A stretch of 64,000 nt of DNA from Plecoglossus altivelis. Its lineage: Eukaryota > Chordata > Actinopteri > Osmeriformes > Plecoglossidae. The stretch is from NCBI GenBank assembly GCA_036571765.1, contig BROE01000007.1, positions 6,766,112-6,830,111 of the forward strand, read 5' to 3'. The notes beneath the pieces were generated by a model. It made no database searches. It was not told the DNA's origin and saw nothing but the letters and a program-made list of their open reading frames with translations. Positions 1-12,359 of the stretch are shown here, piece by piece. Both the position numbers and the translations under genes were made by a program. Positions within the stretch are counted from its first letter, which is position 1, and every line of letters begins with the position of its first letter.

Positions 1-144
1 TGAAAGGCCCCGACTCCACCTTCCTCAGGTTCTCCTTCACCTCCATCAGTCTCAGCTCCACCTCCACTCGCCGCCGCTCCGCCTCTCGGCACGCCTCCTC
101 CTTCTGCTTCAGACACGCCTCCAGCGAGGCCTGCAGCCTCGGGT
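1..144 (-). CDS. afap1l2: afap1l2 coding exon 17 (partial, coiled coil)
   Basis: Encodes DPRLQASLEACLKQKEEACR through VELRLMEVKENLRKVESGPF. It aligns with the human C-terminal coiled coil LELSIMEVKDNLKKAEAGP. Acceptor TTTCAG; the exon is cut by the left edge of the window. Confidence 0.92.
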
Positions 145-3100
145 CTGAAACACACGAAGGTCAGGGGTCAGTTATGATCAGTCAGATTGTTAGTGAAATC
201 GTGCTTGCAAAAGGAAGCTGAAGTACAAGCTCAAAGATGGTGTAAACAAAGTTAAACATAAGATGATAGTCTTCAACCCTGGTCCTCAGGGGCCACTGTT
301 CTGTATGTTTCACTGCTGTCACAGCAGATTCAAATGAGCGGTCGTCATTAAGCTTGGCCTACGTGGGCCACCGTACCTTGGCAGGTGCTGAGCTCCTCCT
401 TGGTTGCCCGCCTCTGCATCTTCAGGTGGGCCAGGCTGCTCTTCACCTCCTCCCTTTCGCGCTCCAGTACATCTCGCTCGTCTGTGTAGCGCCGCAGGTC
501 AGCCTCTGTTCGGTTCTTTCCCAGCTTGGCCTCGATGGCTCCAGGGTGGCCTGTGAAGATACAAATCAGAGGCTGAGTCTCCATCCTCTAGCGCTGCGAT
601 GTGATTTATAGCATTAGTGACTATGGTCACTATTAATGTTTTAATTAGATATTTCCATTCATGTGATTTATAGCATTAGTGACTATGGTCACTATCAATG
701 TTTTAATGAGATATTTCCATTCAAAGAGGTGAACAAGGTCATTGTTGCACCTCTGTTTCCCTTCTCACCTGTTGACAGAGGCTTGGTCTTATCTGCACTG
801 CTGGTGCTTCTTCCTCTGGGGGGCTGGGGACTGTGTGGGGGAAGACTGGCTGTGCTAACACTCTGTCCCACCGGGGTCTTGGGGGTCTGTGTGCTGACGG
901 GAGCCGCACTGGAGACAGGAGGGGTCTTTGTTGCAGGGCTAGCCTTCCTTGGAGTGTCCTGGCTGGGGAAGTTGTTCTTCTGAGGTGGGGTCTGAAGACG
1001 GATGGGACTTGGGCATGGGGAACGGCTTTCTGGTTCACTTCTACTCATGGTAATGGTGGGATTGGCACCATTTTGGGTCATAGAAGGACTATAGTCTGAA
1101 TGGCTGTTCGATTCCACCTACAACCAATGAACATAGACTAAATTAATATAACAATTACTTACTGTGATTATTATGATGATCTAGCAAAGTACTTGTACAG
1201 TGTGTATGGCCAACCAATTAGCTGCCATTCATGCAAGCAGGATGAACCAAAGAAGATGATTCTAACCCTGTAAAATGTTCTGAATAACCATACACTTCGC
1301 ATAAGCCTATCTCTTATTTCAATGCAAAATTATGATGATTTGGGGAAAACACCATTCTATACTGAATGTATATTCAGCTGTATATGCATGTTGTCTGCAC
1401 ATCCAAAGCACCAAGACATTCCCCGTCATGACTCACAGTTCTGAGGGGGTCCACAAGCCCCTCTGCAAGGGCGCCTGCTGGACTGGACATGTCTTTTTGA
1501 GGAGACATTCTGTCACTGGATGTGTGCAGGAACGACCTGACAGGTATGAGATCCAGGTAAACCTGGTTGGTGGCATCCTGGCCCCCCGAGCCTGGTGCAA
1601 GCTTGGCCTCTGGGCCGCACAGCTCCTTCCCACCACACCCACCGCTGTCCTCCTGGCTCTCCAGGACACTGTGGTCCTCTGCATCCTGTTACAACATGAG
1701 AGGGACAACAGCCACTGACATGGAGCATGATGTGCATGGACAACCCGGACATTAGGTACATGGTCTATTTGATGCCCAAGTTGAACATTTTAAATTCTTA
1801 ATTTATACTATTTTATACTTATACTTGTCAATAAACATATTATAGTAATATGCAAATCCAACAAGAAATACAGGGGCGCTGTTTCTCATGTTTGACATAC
1901 TTCATGATGTCACCCACTAGCTCTCATTGAACACAATTCAATTCGATTCAAGCATGCCCCCTTGGGTGTTAACACTATCAAGTTCTGAAAAGAGCTTCGT
2001 CGACAATTCATGTCTGCTGATCTGAAAGTGTTTAAGACTACAGCAGGTATATCCTGTTGTTAGCTGTCCACCCACAGAGAGGTATAGAGACAGCGTGCTA
2101 ATGTGTTCACCTCTGGGTCGGCCTCTATAGAGGGCACATCGTCATAGAGGTCGTCTGAGCCATGAGAGACGCAGGGCAGGCTGTCTATGTAGTTGTTGGG
2201 CTCAGAGAACCGCCTCTGCATCAGACTGTGGGACACACACACGACAAGCATGACACACACATTACACACACACAGACATGTATGTCCACACAGCACACAT
2301 ATATGAGACATCAATTGTACACTTTCATTTCTGGAGAGTAGGTCCAGACCATTACTTGAACATGTACAAAGCGCACGTCCATGAGCAAATCCAGAGATGG
2401 ATCACAGGTGTGGGCTGACACTCACACACTTGCCAAACACAGTTACAGGCTCTTAATAAACCCTCCCTTGAAGAGGTCAACACACAAACACAACGCCTGG
2501 ACAGGTCAGGCTGTGTGGCTCACTATAAGGAGGTCTTGGCTGCGTTGACGATGCTGGAGATCCTCTCTGAGTTGACGTAGTCGTAGGTGAGCTCCTCAGG
2601 ATCTGTCTTGGTCCCTGTCTGGGACAGCAGCAGACCCAGCCAGTGGCCCATGTCTGCAGATGACTTGGCCTGGGAGTGGAGGGAAAGGACAACTATTAAT
2701 GTATGCACAAAAGCAAATCAGTTAACGCTAATTGTTAACACTCAGCTCCAGTATACTGTAGCATTATTAGTGTATAACGAAGTCAAATAGTATAACAGTT
2801 TAATATTGGGTTTATGCAATTAGAAAACAGCAAATGCTATTACTGTACTCAATATATAATGATCAACAATAAAATGATACATTTTCCATTTCTAGGACAA
2901 GCCAACAGGTGGCGGTCATGTCAAGGCTTCACAGTTGCAGCGTCAGATTCCAGTGTGTTCTAAGAATGAGGGACAGGATTGATACATGGGAATTCACCCA
3001 CAGTCTCAAAACAAACCCTGCTGACCTCCCTCCCAGCTTATCAATGTTTGTCTTCCTTTATCTCTTGGTCAGAGATATGCAAAATCACGGGGGGAAAACA

Positions 3101-6100
3101 ACATTTTACAGGAAGTAAGGTACAAATCTACCTTCTGTGAAGGTTTACAGAAAGAATAGGGAAGAAATGAGCCATGTGATAGATTGTATTGACATTGTAT
3201 TGCAGATTGAAAATATAGGGTGGTGAAGCTTTATGAAAATGGGTGTTCCATGTTCCATTATGTTCACAGAAACCCTGTACCTCTCCACCCATTACACACT
3301 CACACTCACACACACACACACACACCCACACACACACACACACACATTACTCTGGGCTTGATCCCAGTTAGGACTGTTGGTCTGTGTGGAGTCAACTAGG
3401 ATTGGAGGCTCTTGGGAGGAGCAGTGCACCATCAGCACAGTCTCAGTGTTAGGAATGCTAATATGTGGTTTCTGCCCAAGACACTAGCTGTGCTACACTA
3501 CATGTTCTTCCCCACAACAACATTAGCCAATCCAAAGAAGTTCCCCACCCTTTCCTCCGGGAAAAGGCTGATCTGAGCTCAGATGGATGTGCTGAGGCAA
3601 GTATGAAAAGAGGCCTGGGGTTAGTCAGGATCATGAGGCAGTGTGTCTGTATGTGTGTGTGTGTCTGTGTCTGTGTGTGTGTGTGTCTGTGTGTGTGTCT
3701 GTGTGTGCATGTCTGTGTGTGTTTGTGCGTGTGTGTGTGTGTGTGTCTGTGTGTGTGTGCATGTGTGTTTTAGTTTCCATGAGTACTTTAAAGCATAAAG
3801 AGGGACTTTAAGTGTGAAGAGTGCAATAATCTGACACTCATTGTGCTTTTAGTCATCAAACGTCAGAACACACCCCAGAAGACCTCTTGTACTTTCAAGT
3901 CAATGAAAAGTCCTAGAGCAGGCTAAGATCAGAAGACATGAACACAGACAAACACACACTCAAACTACACACAGAGATGCATGCCATGGAGGGTAAACAC
4001 ACACACAGCGGGTCGTCATCCCAGGCATTTTACATTAACTCCTCCAGCCTCCTACCTCCAGAGTGGCCAGCTGCGCTCCGTCATTCTCGATCCTGAAGGA
4101 GTAGAGGTGTTCGGGGCTGGGGTCTGGAACCACCATGCACCCCTCCAGGGGAACCGGCTGCTGGGCCGTCTTGCTCTTGCCCTTGTCCTGGTAAACCCAC
4201 AGCTGTCCGTTCCTGATCAGACACCAGCGGCTCCGCCAGTGGCTGTTTACCAACACGTTGAGGTAACCTAAGAGAGATTAAGGGAAGGAGACATGGGGAG
4301 GAGGGAGGAGGAAAGAAGGGAGGAAGGGAGGGTGAGGGGAGGGGAGGTAAGGAGTGAGTGAGGGAGGGGGAGGGGAGGGGAGGGAGGGAGTGAGGGAGAA
4401 AAATAGAAGAATAGAATGAGGAAATAGAAAGTGTTGCCTAAAGGATCAGCACCAGATAGCAGAGGGAGTCCAACTAGATTCAATGTTGACCTCTCTAATG
4501 TTGACCATCTCTGGCTTGTGATCGGGTTACAGACAAACAGACAGACAGAAACACAGCACATCAGACATTCTTGTACCTGAGGTGTCTACAGATTTCTCTG
4601 ACATCTCTAATGACAAGGGTTTCTTCTTGCCGATGTTCATGAGGTTACTGAACTTCAGCCCTGCTCCGTATTTCTTCTTCACTGTAGACGAGGAAAGAAA
4701 CAAGATCATAGATCTAGGAATGCATATCTACCATGCATATCTACAGTAACATGCATTTCTAACATCTAACATACATGTCTAACACGCATATCTAAAGTAC
4801 ATATCTTACATACATATCAAGCCATGTGAGTGCCTGACTAAACTTGTTGACTAAGGGCGATCAGCCGTAAATACACCAATCTGAAAAAGGCGTTAAGCAA
4901 TATTTGACGTTAAACTACCTCGATAAGTCCTATTTCCGTGTCACATAACGTTTCTGTATGTAGACCACATGGGCTGTCAACCACAGTCAGAACATGTAAA
5001 CATGTTCCTTCTAGAATGCAGATGATTGAGGAAAGCTGCAGATGGCTGGTTGTGAGTGTAGCAGCTGAGAGGCCACCTCACCATCTTTGCTCTCGGGGAC
5101 GTCTGCATGGCTGTCTGTGCTGCTTCCGCTCTCTGACGTCACAGAGTACCTCTCGCTCAGCTCGGCCTGGGAAAGCACCGTCTGTGGTGTCAGGGGTTAC
5201 AGTGGGGCTACAATGCTAAGGCAGCACAAGTGATTTGTAGGTGAGTGTTGGAGCTGGTGTGTCTGTGTCATGACCAGCATGCTCATGGTCACACTCACCT
5301 TAGTGCAGATGAGCCTTGGGGAGTCGGAGACTTGGTGCTGGGCCTCCTGGCCCTCTGCTGGCCTAGGGCTGATCTCTAGAATCACCTGGAGGGAGAACAG
5401 AACATCGACTGTTAAGACGATGGGACTGGGGGAATGGTCTTTTATCATTCTATCTACCTATCATTTTATCATTTCATCAATCTATCCATCCACCTGTCTA
5501 CCCATCTATCATTATATCCATCAATTTATCATTCTGTCCATCCATCCTTCTATCCCCTCCACATGTCAGTGGTCTACAGCCCCTGTTGTCTCCTTGCCCA
5601 CCTTGAGCCATTGCTCAGCCTGCTCCTTGCTCTGCAGGCCCAGGACGAGGGTCTCCCCTCCCATGGGGACCACCTTGAGCTTGTGCTCCTTCTTCTTGGG
5701 CTGCTTGTCCTTGTAGACCACGGTGCAGCCCAGCAGGCTGACATCCAGCAGAGGGGTCTGGTCTTTGGAGCTCTTGTAGCACTGAGAGGCGCAGCACACA
5801 TGGACACGTCACCATGGATACGTGTGGTCTTTACAACATCCTGAGGTTTCTTCTTTGTTCTCTACTGAGGGACCTTTGTCTAAGTCTGGTCTTGTAGGTA
5901 TGGATTCATTCTCTATACAGCGTATTTTCAGTATCTGTTGTTTGTCCTTAAATTTGTGTTCAATTTTCACATTGATACAGTAAAGGAATTAAAACATTAA
6001 AAGCTGTAGAATATTTAGCAACAGATGAACAGTAAGAGCCTCTACACAGATAAAATGTGTGTAAATGTAAGTTAACACTCTGTGTTATGCAGGATCTATG

Positions 6101-9100
6101 TGCACTCCCTGTCATTTGCCTCTTGTGGCCATTCCAAACATTATAAACAAGTCTTCCACCCACCAGGAGGCGATGTTCTCGGATGACACACAGCTGTTTG
6201 GCCCACTGGCCCAGCCACTTCTTCCTCCAGAGGAAGGCGCAGATCCTGGCATCCTTCATCAGCTCAATGGACGCCTCCGTGGACGGCCACTGGTGCTGCG
6301 CGGAGAGCGCCGACTTCCCTTTGGTCACTTCCTCCTCATCGTAGGACTCGTACGAGCTGCTCACCGCCTCGCCATCGTCTGGGGAGAGGAGGAAGGAGTC
6401 AGAGGGGACCCGAGGAGGAAGAGGAACGAGTGGGCGACCGAGGTGATTGAAATGAATGGGTTTTTTGCTATTCCTGATGAGCGAGCGATGAACCGCCTGG
6501 AGAGTCGAGGCAGAATCAGTTTGGGGGAGAAGCGATGAAGAGGTGAGGAGAGTATGAAGGGATCCTGCTGGGTGGAATGAGAGAGGAGCATTCACCTGGA
6601 TGCACAGAACCTCTTAGGAACCGGACAGGAATACGTGCTTATCATGCAGACAGGCACTCCAGCACGGTGTCTCTCTCTCTCTTTCTCTCTCGCTCCGTCT
6701 CATGCAAGCATGCCAACGTTCCAACGCAAACTTGTCAGACTTGTACGCATGCACATAACCACTGAGACACCTCCACACACACAGACGCACAGACACATGC
6801 ATGTGCACCGTGATAAGAGAAGGCCTGTACCGCGTGTGATCACAGCATAGACCACACTGTCTGAGCTCTCTGCCCGGGTCCATGCCCCTGACAGCAGGCG
6901 GAAACAACCCGTGTTGTCTACGCGGCCAAGAGAGAAGAGACGAAGAGATGAAGACCAAGGAGACGAGTGTAGGGAAAGAGGAAAAGGAAGAAAGATTAGA
7001 TCCAATCTTTGATGTGCAGTTCTTCAGGTGATGACACAAACCTATAATTAGGCTAAAGGTATTGTACTGATTCTAAAGGTACTGATTCTAAATGGAGAAG
7101 AGTGACAAGAGTCAACTAACGATGAATCGCTCAAAACATCTCTGCTTGGTTTGCTAACGTCATTGCGAGTACCCAGTTTAATACCAAGCAATAGAGGAGT
7201 GGGTTTGTTTGTGAAAAACACTGAGCTCCAATGCTCCATTAGACCTCTGATGCAGAGTTGGATGAGCGTTTATGAGGAAACACTGATGAACACATGAACT
7301 CAGACTACATTGGTAAATGTAAGAGTAGCAGGTTCAACTAGCAGGCTCAAGCAGGTGGTTTTGTTGATCGAGACTTGTTTTTCACAGGGGACATTTGGCT
7401 GCATGTGAAAAGACACGGCAGGAGCTTCTCATGTCTGTAGGTATTTCTGTATCTATGCATTGTGGTCAAAAAGCTTTGAAGCCATAATCACGAAGCCAAT
7501 CTGCTGTCTCGGTAAACATAGTCACATCCTCTCCCCTTCACCCACCTTTAAGACCTACAGATAAAAACTTTCCACTGTTCTTTTTTTAATGACCAATTGA
7601 TGTTTGAATCAAGTTTTGTTTATTTGGCATGGCCCAGTCCCCTACTTCTTTTTTTGCAAGTGAGCGATTTGTCTAGAATTGTTTAAGAACTGATATCAAG
7701 AAACTGTTGAGTGCTGCTAGCAATGTCTGTTGATGCTAATATCTTTCGCCTCATGCCTCTAAGAAAACATGTAGTGTTTGTTTGTCATTCAGCAGAAAAC
7801 TGTTCTGTCACTTTGTATGTGTTTCCTGTGTCTCCCCTCCCACGCATCACCCCAGACCCCCAGACCCCCAGGATTGCCTGCCCCCCAGACTGTGGTCATC
7901 GCTGTTCCTCTGGGTCCAAGGCCAGAGGAACAGCTCGCGACTCCAGTAGAACAAAGCGCAGCTCTGTTCGGAGATTCTCCCCTCTCTTTTCTCACCATCC
8001 ACTTCTGTGTCCATGTGTCTTTCTTTCTCTTCCTCTCTCATTTCTGTCTCTGCCTGTCTCTCGTTTTCTTCTCCATATTTTGGACTCTCTCTTTCGGCTC
8101 TCTCCCACACAGTTGATGTTCTGCATTCCCCCGTCTCTCGCTGTTCTGCTCTCTGTCTATCTTGAGGACTGATCCCAAAAAACAGCCCAAGCTATGAATC
8201 AATGGTGTCCTTTGACCACAGGACAGAGATAGAGAGAGAGAGAGAAAGAGAAAGGGAGAGACCAGAGTCAACAACTAATCATGCTGTCAGAATGTCAGAA
8301 AAGTCACTTCCCCTCTAAACAGACTCCATGTTTGGCACGTGTCATCATCAGCCCCCTTGCATGAACTGAAGCTGTCTTCCGGAGGTCACAATTCACTTCC
8401 ACACTAACACGGTACCACCATCACACTATTCCTAATATGGTCCCCTGTTACAAAGACCTCTTGTTGGTCGTCTCTACTGTATGATAGAGAGCTACCAATG
8501 TTCAAAAGATGTTTACAGAAGATAAAAAAGGGGGAAACTTCCTTATAAGAGTCGACCTTACTCTAAGCTGCTACCTAGCATCAATACACCATGTAGAGTT
8601 TGAATCTAATGTTGTAGAAGGAACCAGAGTTCTGGGTGACACCTTTTTTACTGAGAGAGTGTGGCACTAGCTAAGCTGACGGAGGATATATGACCAGGAT
8701 GTCTGTGTGACAGTGAGACAGGACAACAGGGAGACAGGCACACAGACAGGCAGTAGCTGCTCACCGTTGTTGGTGGAATCATAAGGCTGGGCTTCCTCGT
8801 AGTAGCCTTCCTCCTGGCAGGCAGGGGCTGGGGTCGGGGCCGAGGCTGGGGCCACTGGTAAGGGAAAGGGCTCCCTCCCTACCACACCCTGTTGGAGAGA
8901 GAGGAAGAATGAGAGATGGTGAGACAGAGGAAAGAAGGGGGAGACAGGAGGGAAGAGAGAGGAAGAGGGGAGGAAGAGATGAAAGTTAAAGGGGAAGGAA
9001 AAAGAAAAGTAGGCTGTTGGAAGGAAAGAGATTGAGAGATGTACATAGAAAGGACTAGAGCAGATGATGGAGAGAGGGAGATAAGGAGAGAAGGAGAGGT

Positions 9101-9540
9101 GGTTGCTGAAAGAAGCACTGTCATGAGTCATACTGTACAACACAGGTCTTTGTTCTCTCCTGTTCTGTATAGTATTGAACCTCTCTTACTGTACAGCAAG
9201 CAATTAAAGACACACAAGTACACACATTCAAGGATACCTAAATGTACATACTCCCAGTCACCTTACTGTACACTTTCCACTAAACGCAAACATCTTTCAA
9301 CTTGGGGGCTTAGACCTATAAGCCGATCCAACTGTCACTCAAGGTGGTCTCCTATTGCTCACTCAAAGGGGAATTCCATGTGTAACCAATCCTGCTCTGA
9401 CCTCACCCTTTGGACCGGGATGGGAATTCCACACGTTTGCTTTTTTGGGGAGGGAGTTGCACACATGCACACACACGAGCGCACACACACGGGCACACAC
9501 ACGCACATACACACACACACACGGGCGCACACACACGGGC

Positions 9541-9579
<39 letters not shown>

Positions 9580-11254
9580 CATACACACAGGTGCACACAC
9601 AGGGGCACACACGCACACATACATAGACACACACACACACAGGCACAAACACATGGGTGCACACACACGGGCACACACACACACACGGTGTGTGTGTCTG
9701 GGTGGGCTCAGCCCCCGGTGGCTTTCCCCAAATCAATCAGCCTGGTTTTACCCACGCTCCCCTGGGCTCCACTTGTCTACTGTTCTCTCTCTAACAACAT
9801 CCCGCAGGCAGAGCTGTCTACCGTGTTTCCCCACAACATCTGCTGCTCCAGCCACTCACACAGTCACACACACACGTACACAGTCACACACACACGTACA
9901 CAGTCACACACACACGTACACAGTCACACACACACACGTACACAGTCACACACACACGTACACAGTCACACACACACGTACACAGTCACACACACACGTA
10001 CACAGTCACACACAAACATACACAGTCACATACATGCACACAGTCACATACACACACATACACAGCCACACACACAAACGTACACAGCCACACACACAAA
10101 CGTACACAGCCACACACACAAACGTACACAGTCACACATGCAAATGTACACAGTCACACACACAAACGTACACATTCACACACGCAAATGTATACAGTCA
10201 CACACATACATACACGCAGTCACACACACAAACGTACGTAGTCACAAACATGCACACATGCAGACACACGTACACCAGGCACAGTTCTCTTTGTGCTCAG
10301 GTGAGATGTGCAGAATGTTGCACTGTAGTTTCTTGAAACTGTTTCTTGAAGACAGTAATAGATGATGAGAGTAAATGTGATGTGGAGGATGCGAGTGGGC
10401 AGTTTAAATTTATGGTGATGCACTTTCACCTTTTTATAAAGTTAGGTGCAAACGTTTCAATCAGGCACTGATCAGATCCCACCAGACAAACATCATGTGT
10501 TAAACACATCAACAAAAACATTATTACATCAATTCTTGCTGGGATTTCCATGGTTTTCAAAGTATTCCCAGAATATATTGAATGTCATTGAACAAACCCT
10601 CTCCTAACGCAGAACAGATGTCATAAGCTGTCATAACATGTGATGTCATCGTTTAATCCTGATACAGTCCTGGTGACATGTGGCGTAGTCGGCGTTCCAC
10701 CACAAAGGAGACCAATATTGTAAATCACTTGACGGAAACCTCATAACTTGACAGTTAGAGGCTTTCGTTCATGTCTTTGACCTCGGAGCGCTGATGCACA
10801 GACCAATTAGGATTTTTGGATGCATAGGAAATGTATATAATGCTGTACTAAGTCATGACCTTTTGTTTGGTAACCACTCTGAAGTTAGACTACAAGATTC
10901 GGTTCACACCATTGGTCTACTCAAATGCCTACTTATGAAACTACACACTGGCATTGTGACACACTATACTGGTATACTTGTCAGAGGGTATTTTGAATTC
11001 CTGTGATGACGCTACATTGTGTTTTATCTCGTTATCTGCGTTGTAGATCACATTCTCAGTGTCTCGCCCCTGGCTTTGGCTTTGAGGTGCTGGAAGGCTG
11101 AAGCAAAGGGAGTGAACTGACTAACCAGTCTACACCCCCAGACACATATGATGATGATGGCAGACAACCACATGAATCAGAGTGAGAATCTGAGACAGAG
11201 AGACAGAGAGATAGAGAGAGTGACAGATAGCGAGAGACAGAGAGTCTGTGCGTG

Positions 11255-11348
<94 letters not shown>

Positions 11349-11399
11349 GAAAAGACACAGGAGAGAGAGAGAGACAGAGAGAGACAGACAGAGAGTGTG

Positions 11400-11434
<35 letters not shown>

Positions 11435-11524
11435 GTGAGTGTGAGAGGGAGAGAGAGAGAGACAGAGAGAAAGAGAAGGAAAATACACAGGAGAGAGAAG
11501 GGGAGAGAGAGAGGGAGAGAGAGA

Positions 11525-11567
<43 letters not shown>

Positions 11568-11593
11568 AAAAAACACAGGAGAAAGCGAGGTAG

Positions 11594-11636
<43 letters not shown>

Positions 11637-12290
11637 AAAGACACAGGAGACACAGAAAGAGCAGGGGAGGAAGGATGTTCAGCCTCAGAATTAAATACTT
11701 TGAGGGTCTGACTGTCACTGGAAGGACAGGGGATGTATGGAGGGGTGGAGTGCTGAGGAGGGTGGGGGGGCGGTGGGGAGTAGAGAGCTGACAGAGGAGC
11801 TATGTGAGAACAGAGCGGCTACAAAGACAGTCCTGAGCAGGGAGGTGTTGGTGGGAAACATGTGAGATGACCTGATATTTACTGTGGATGACGTTTGGAA
11901 AGCTCTCCTTCTCATTGGATGACATCTCTATCACACACCCAACAGTGCACTGTGATAAAAAGGCAGAACATCTGTCAGTGATTAAAACTAAAAGACCAAG
12001 CATTCCAGGACAGCCCCCTCTCCTCTCCCCTCTCCTATCCCTCTCTCCTCTCCCCTCTCCTCTCCCTCTCTCCTCTTCTCTCTCCCCCTCAAACTCAATA
12101 TGTCTGTTCTTCTAGCCAGGGCCAAAAGGCAGCATGGTGGAGCATACTAGAGTGCAGTTGGCCTGATTTCAGACAGAATAAGGGAGTGATAGAGAGGCAG
12201 AGTTCCATACCATAGAATGCATGTTCTTTGTGCATATGCTTGTGTGTGTGTGTATGTGAGTGTGTGTGTGTGTGTGTGTGCGCGTGTGTA

Positions 12291-12359
<69 letters not shown>

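Larger units (their letters stand above)
145..6163 (-). other. Short afap1l2 introns of the 3' half
   Basis: The introns between exons 17 and 6 are 145-376, 551-768, 1118-1436, 1686-2110, 2226-2523, 2670-4055, 4268-4576, 4682-5081, 5182-5298, 5386-5601 and 5782-6163. They hold a 62-bp tandem duplication (599-722), CA/GT repeats (3296-3345, 3640-3772), a polypurine tract (4278-4405) and a TATC/ATCC repeat (5446-5555). Confidence 0.75.

Noticed and set aside
9355..10365. 336-codon open frame on the plus strand, plus similar Cys/Val frames on the minus strand
   Set aside because: Translation consists of His/Thr or Cys/Val repeats from (CA)n DNA; no splice or domain support.
11056..11718. 220-codon Ser/Leu-rich open frame
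   Set aside because: It is the translation of a GA/GT composite microsatellite.
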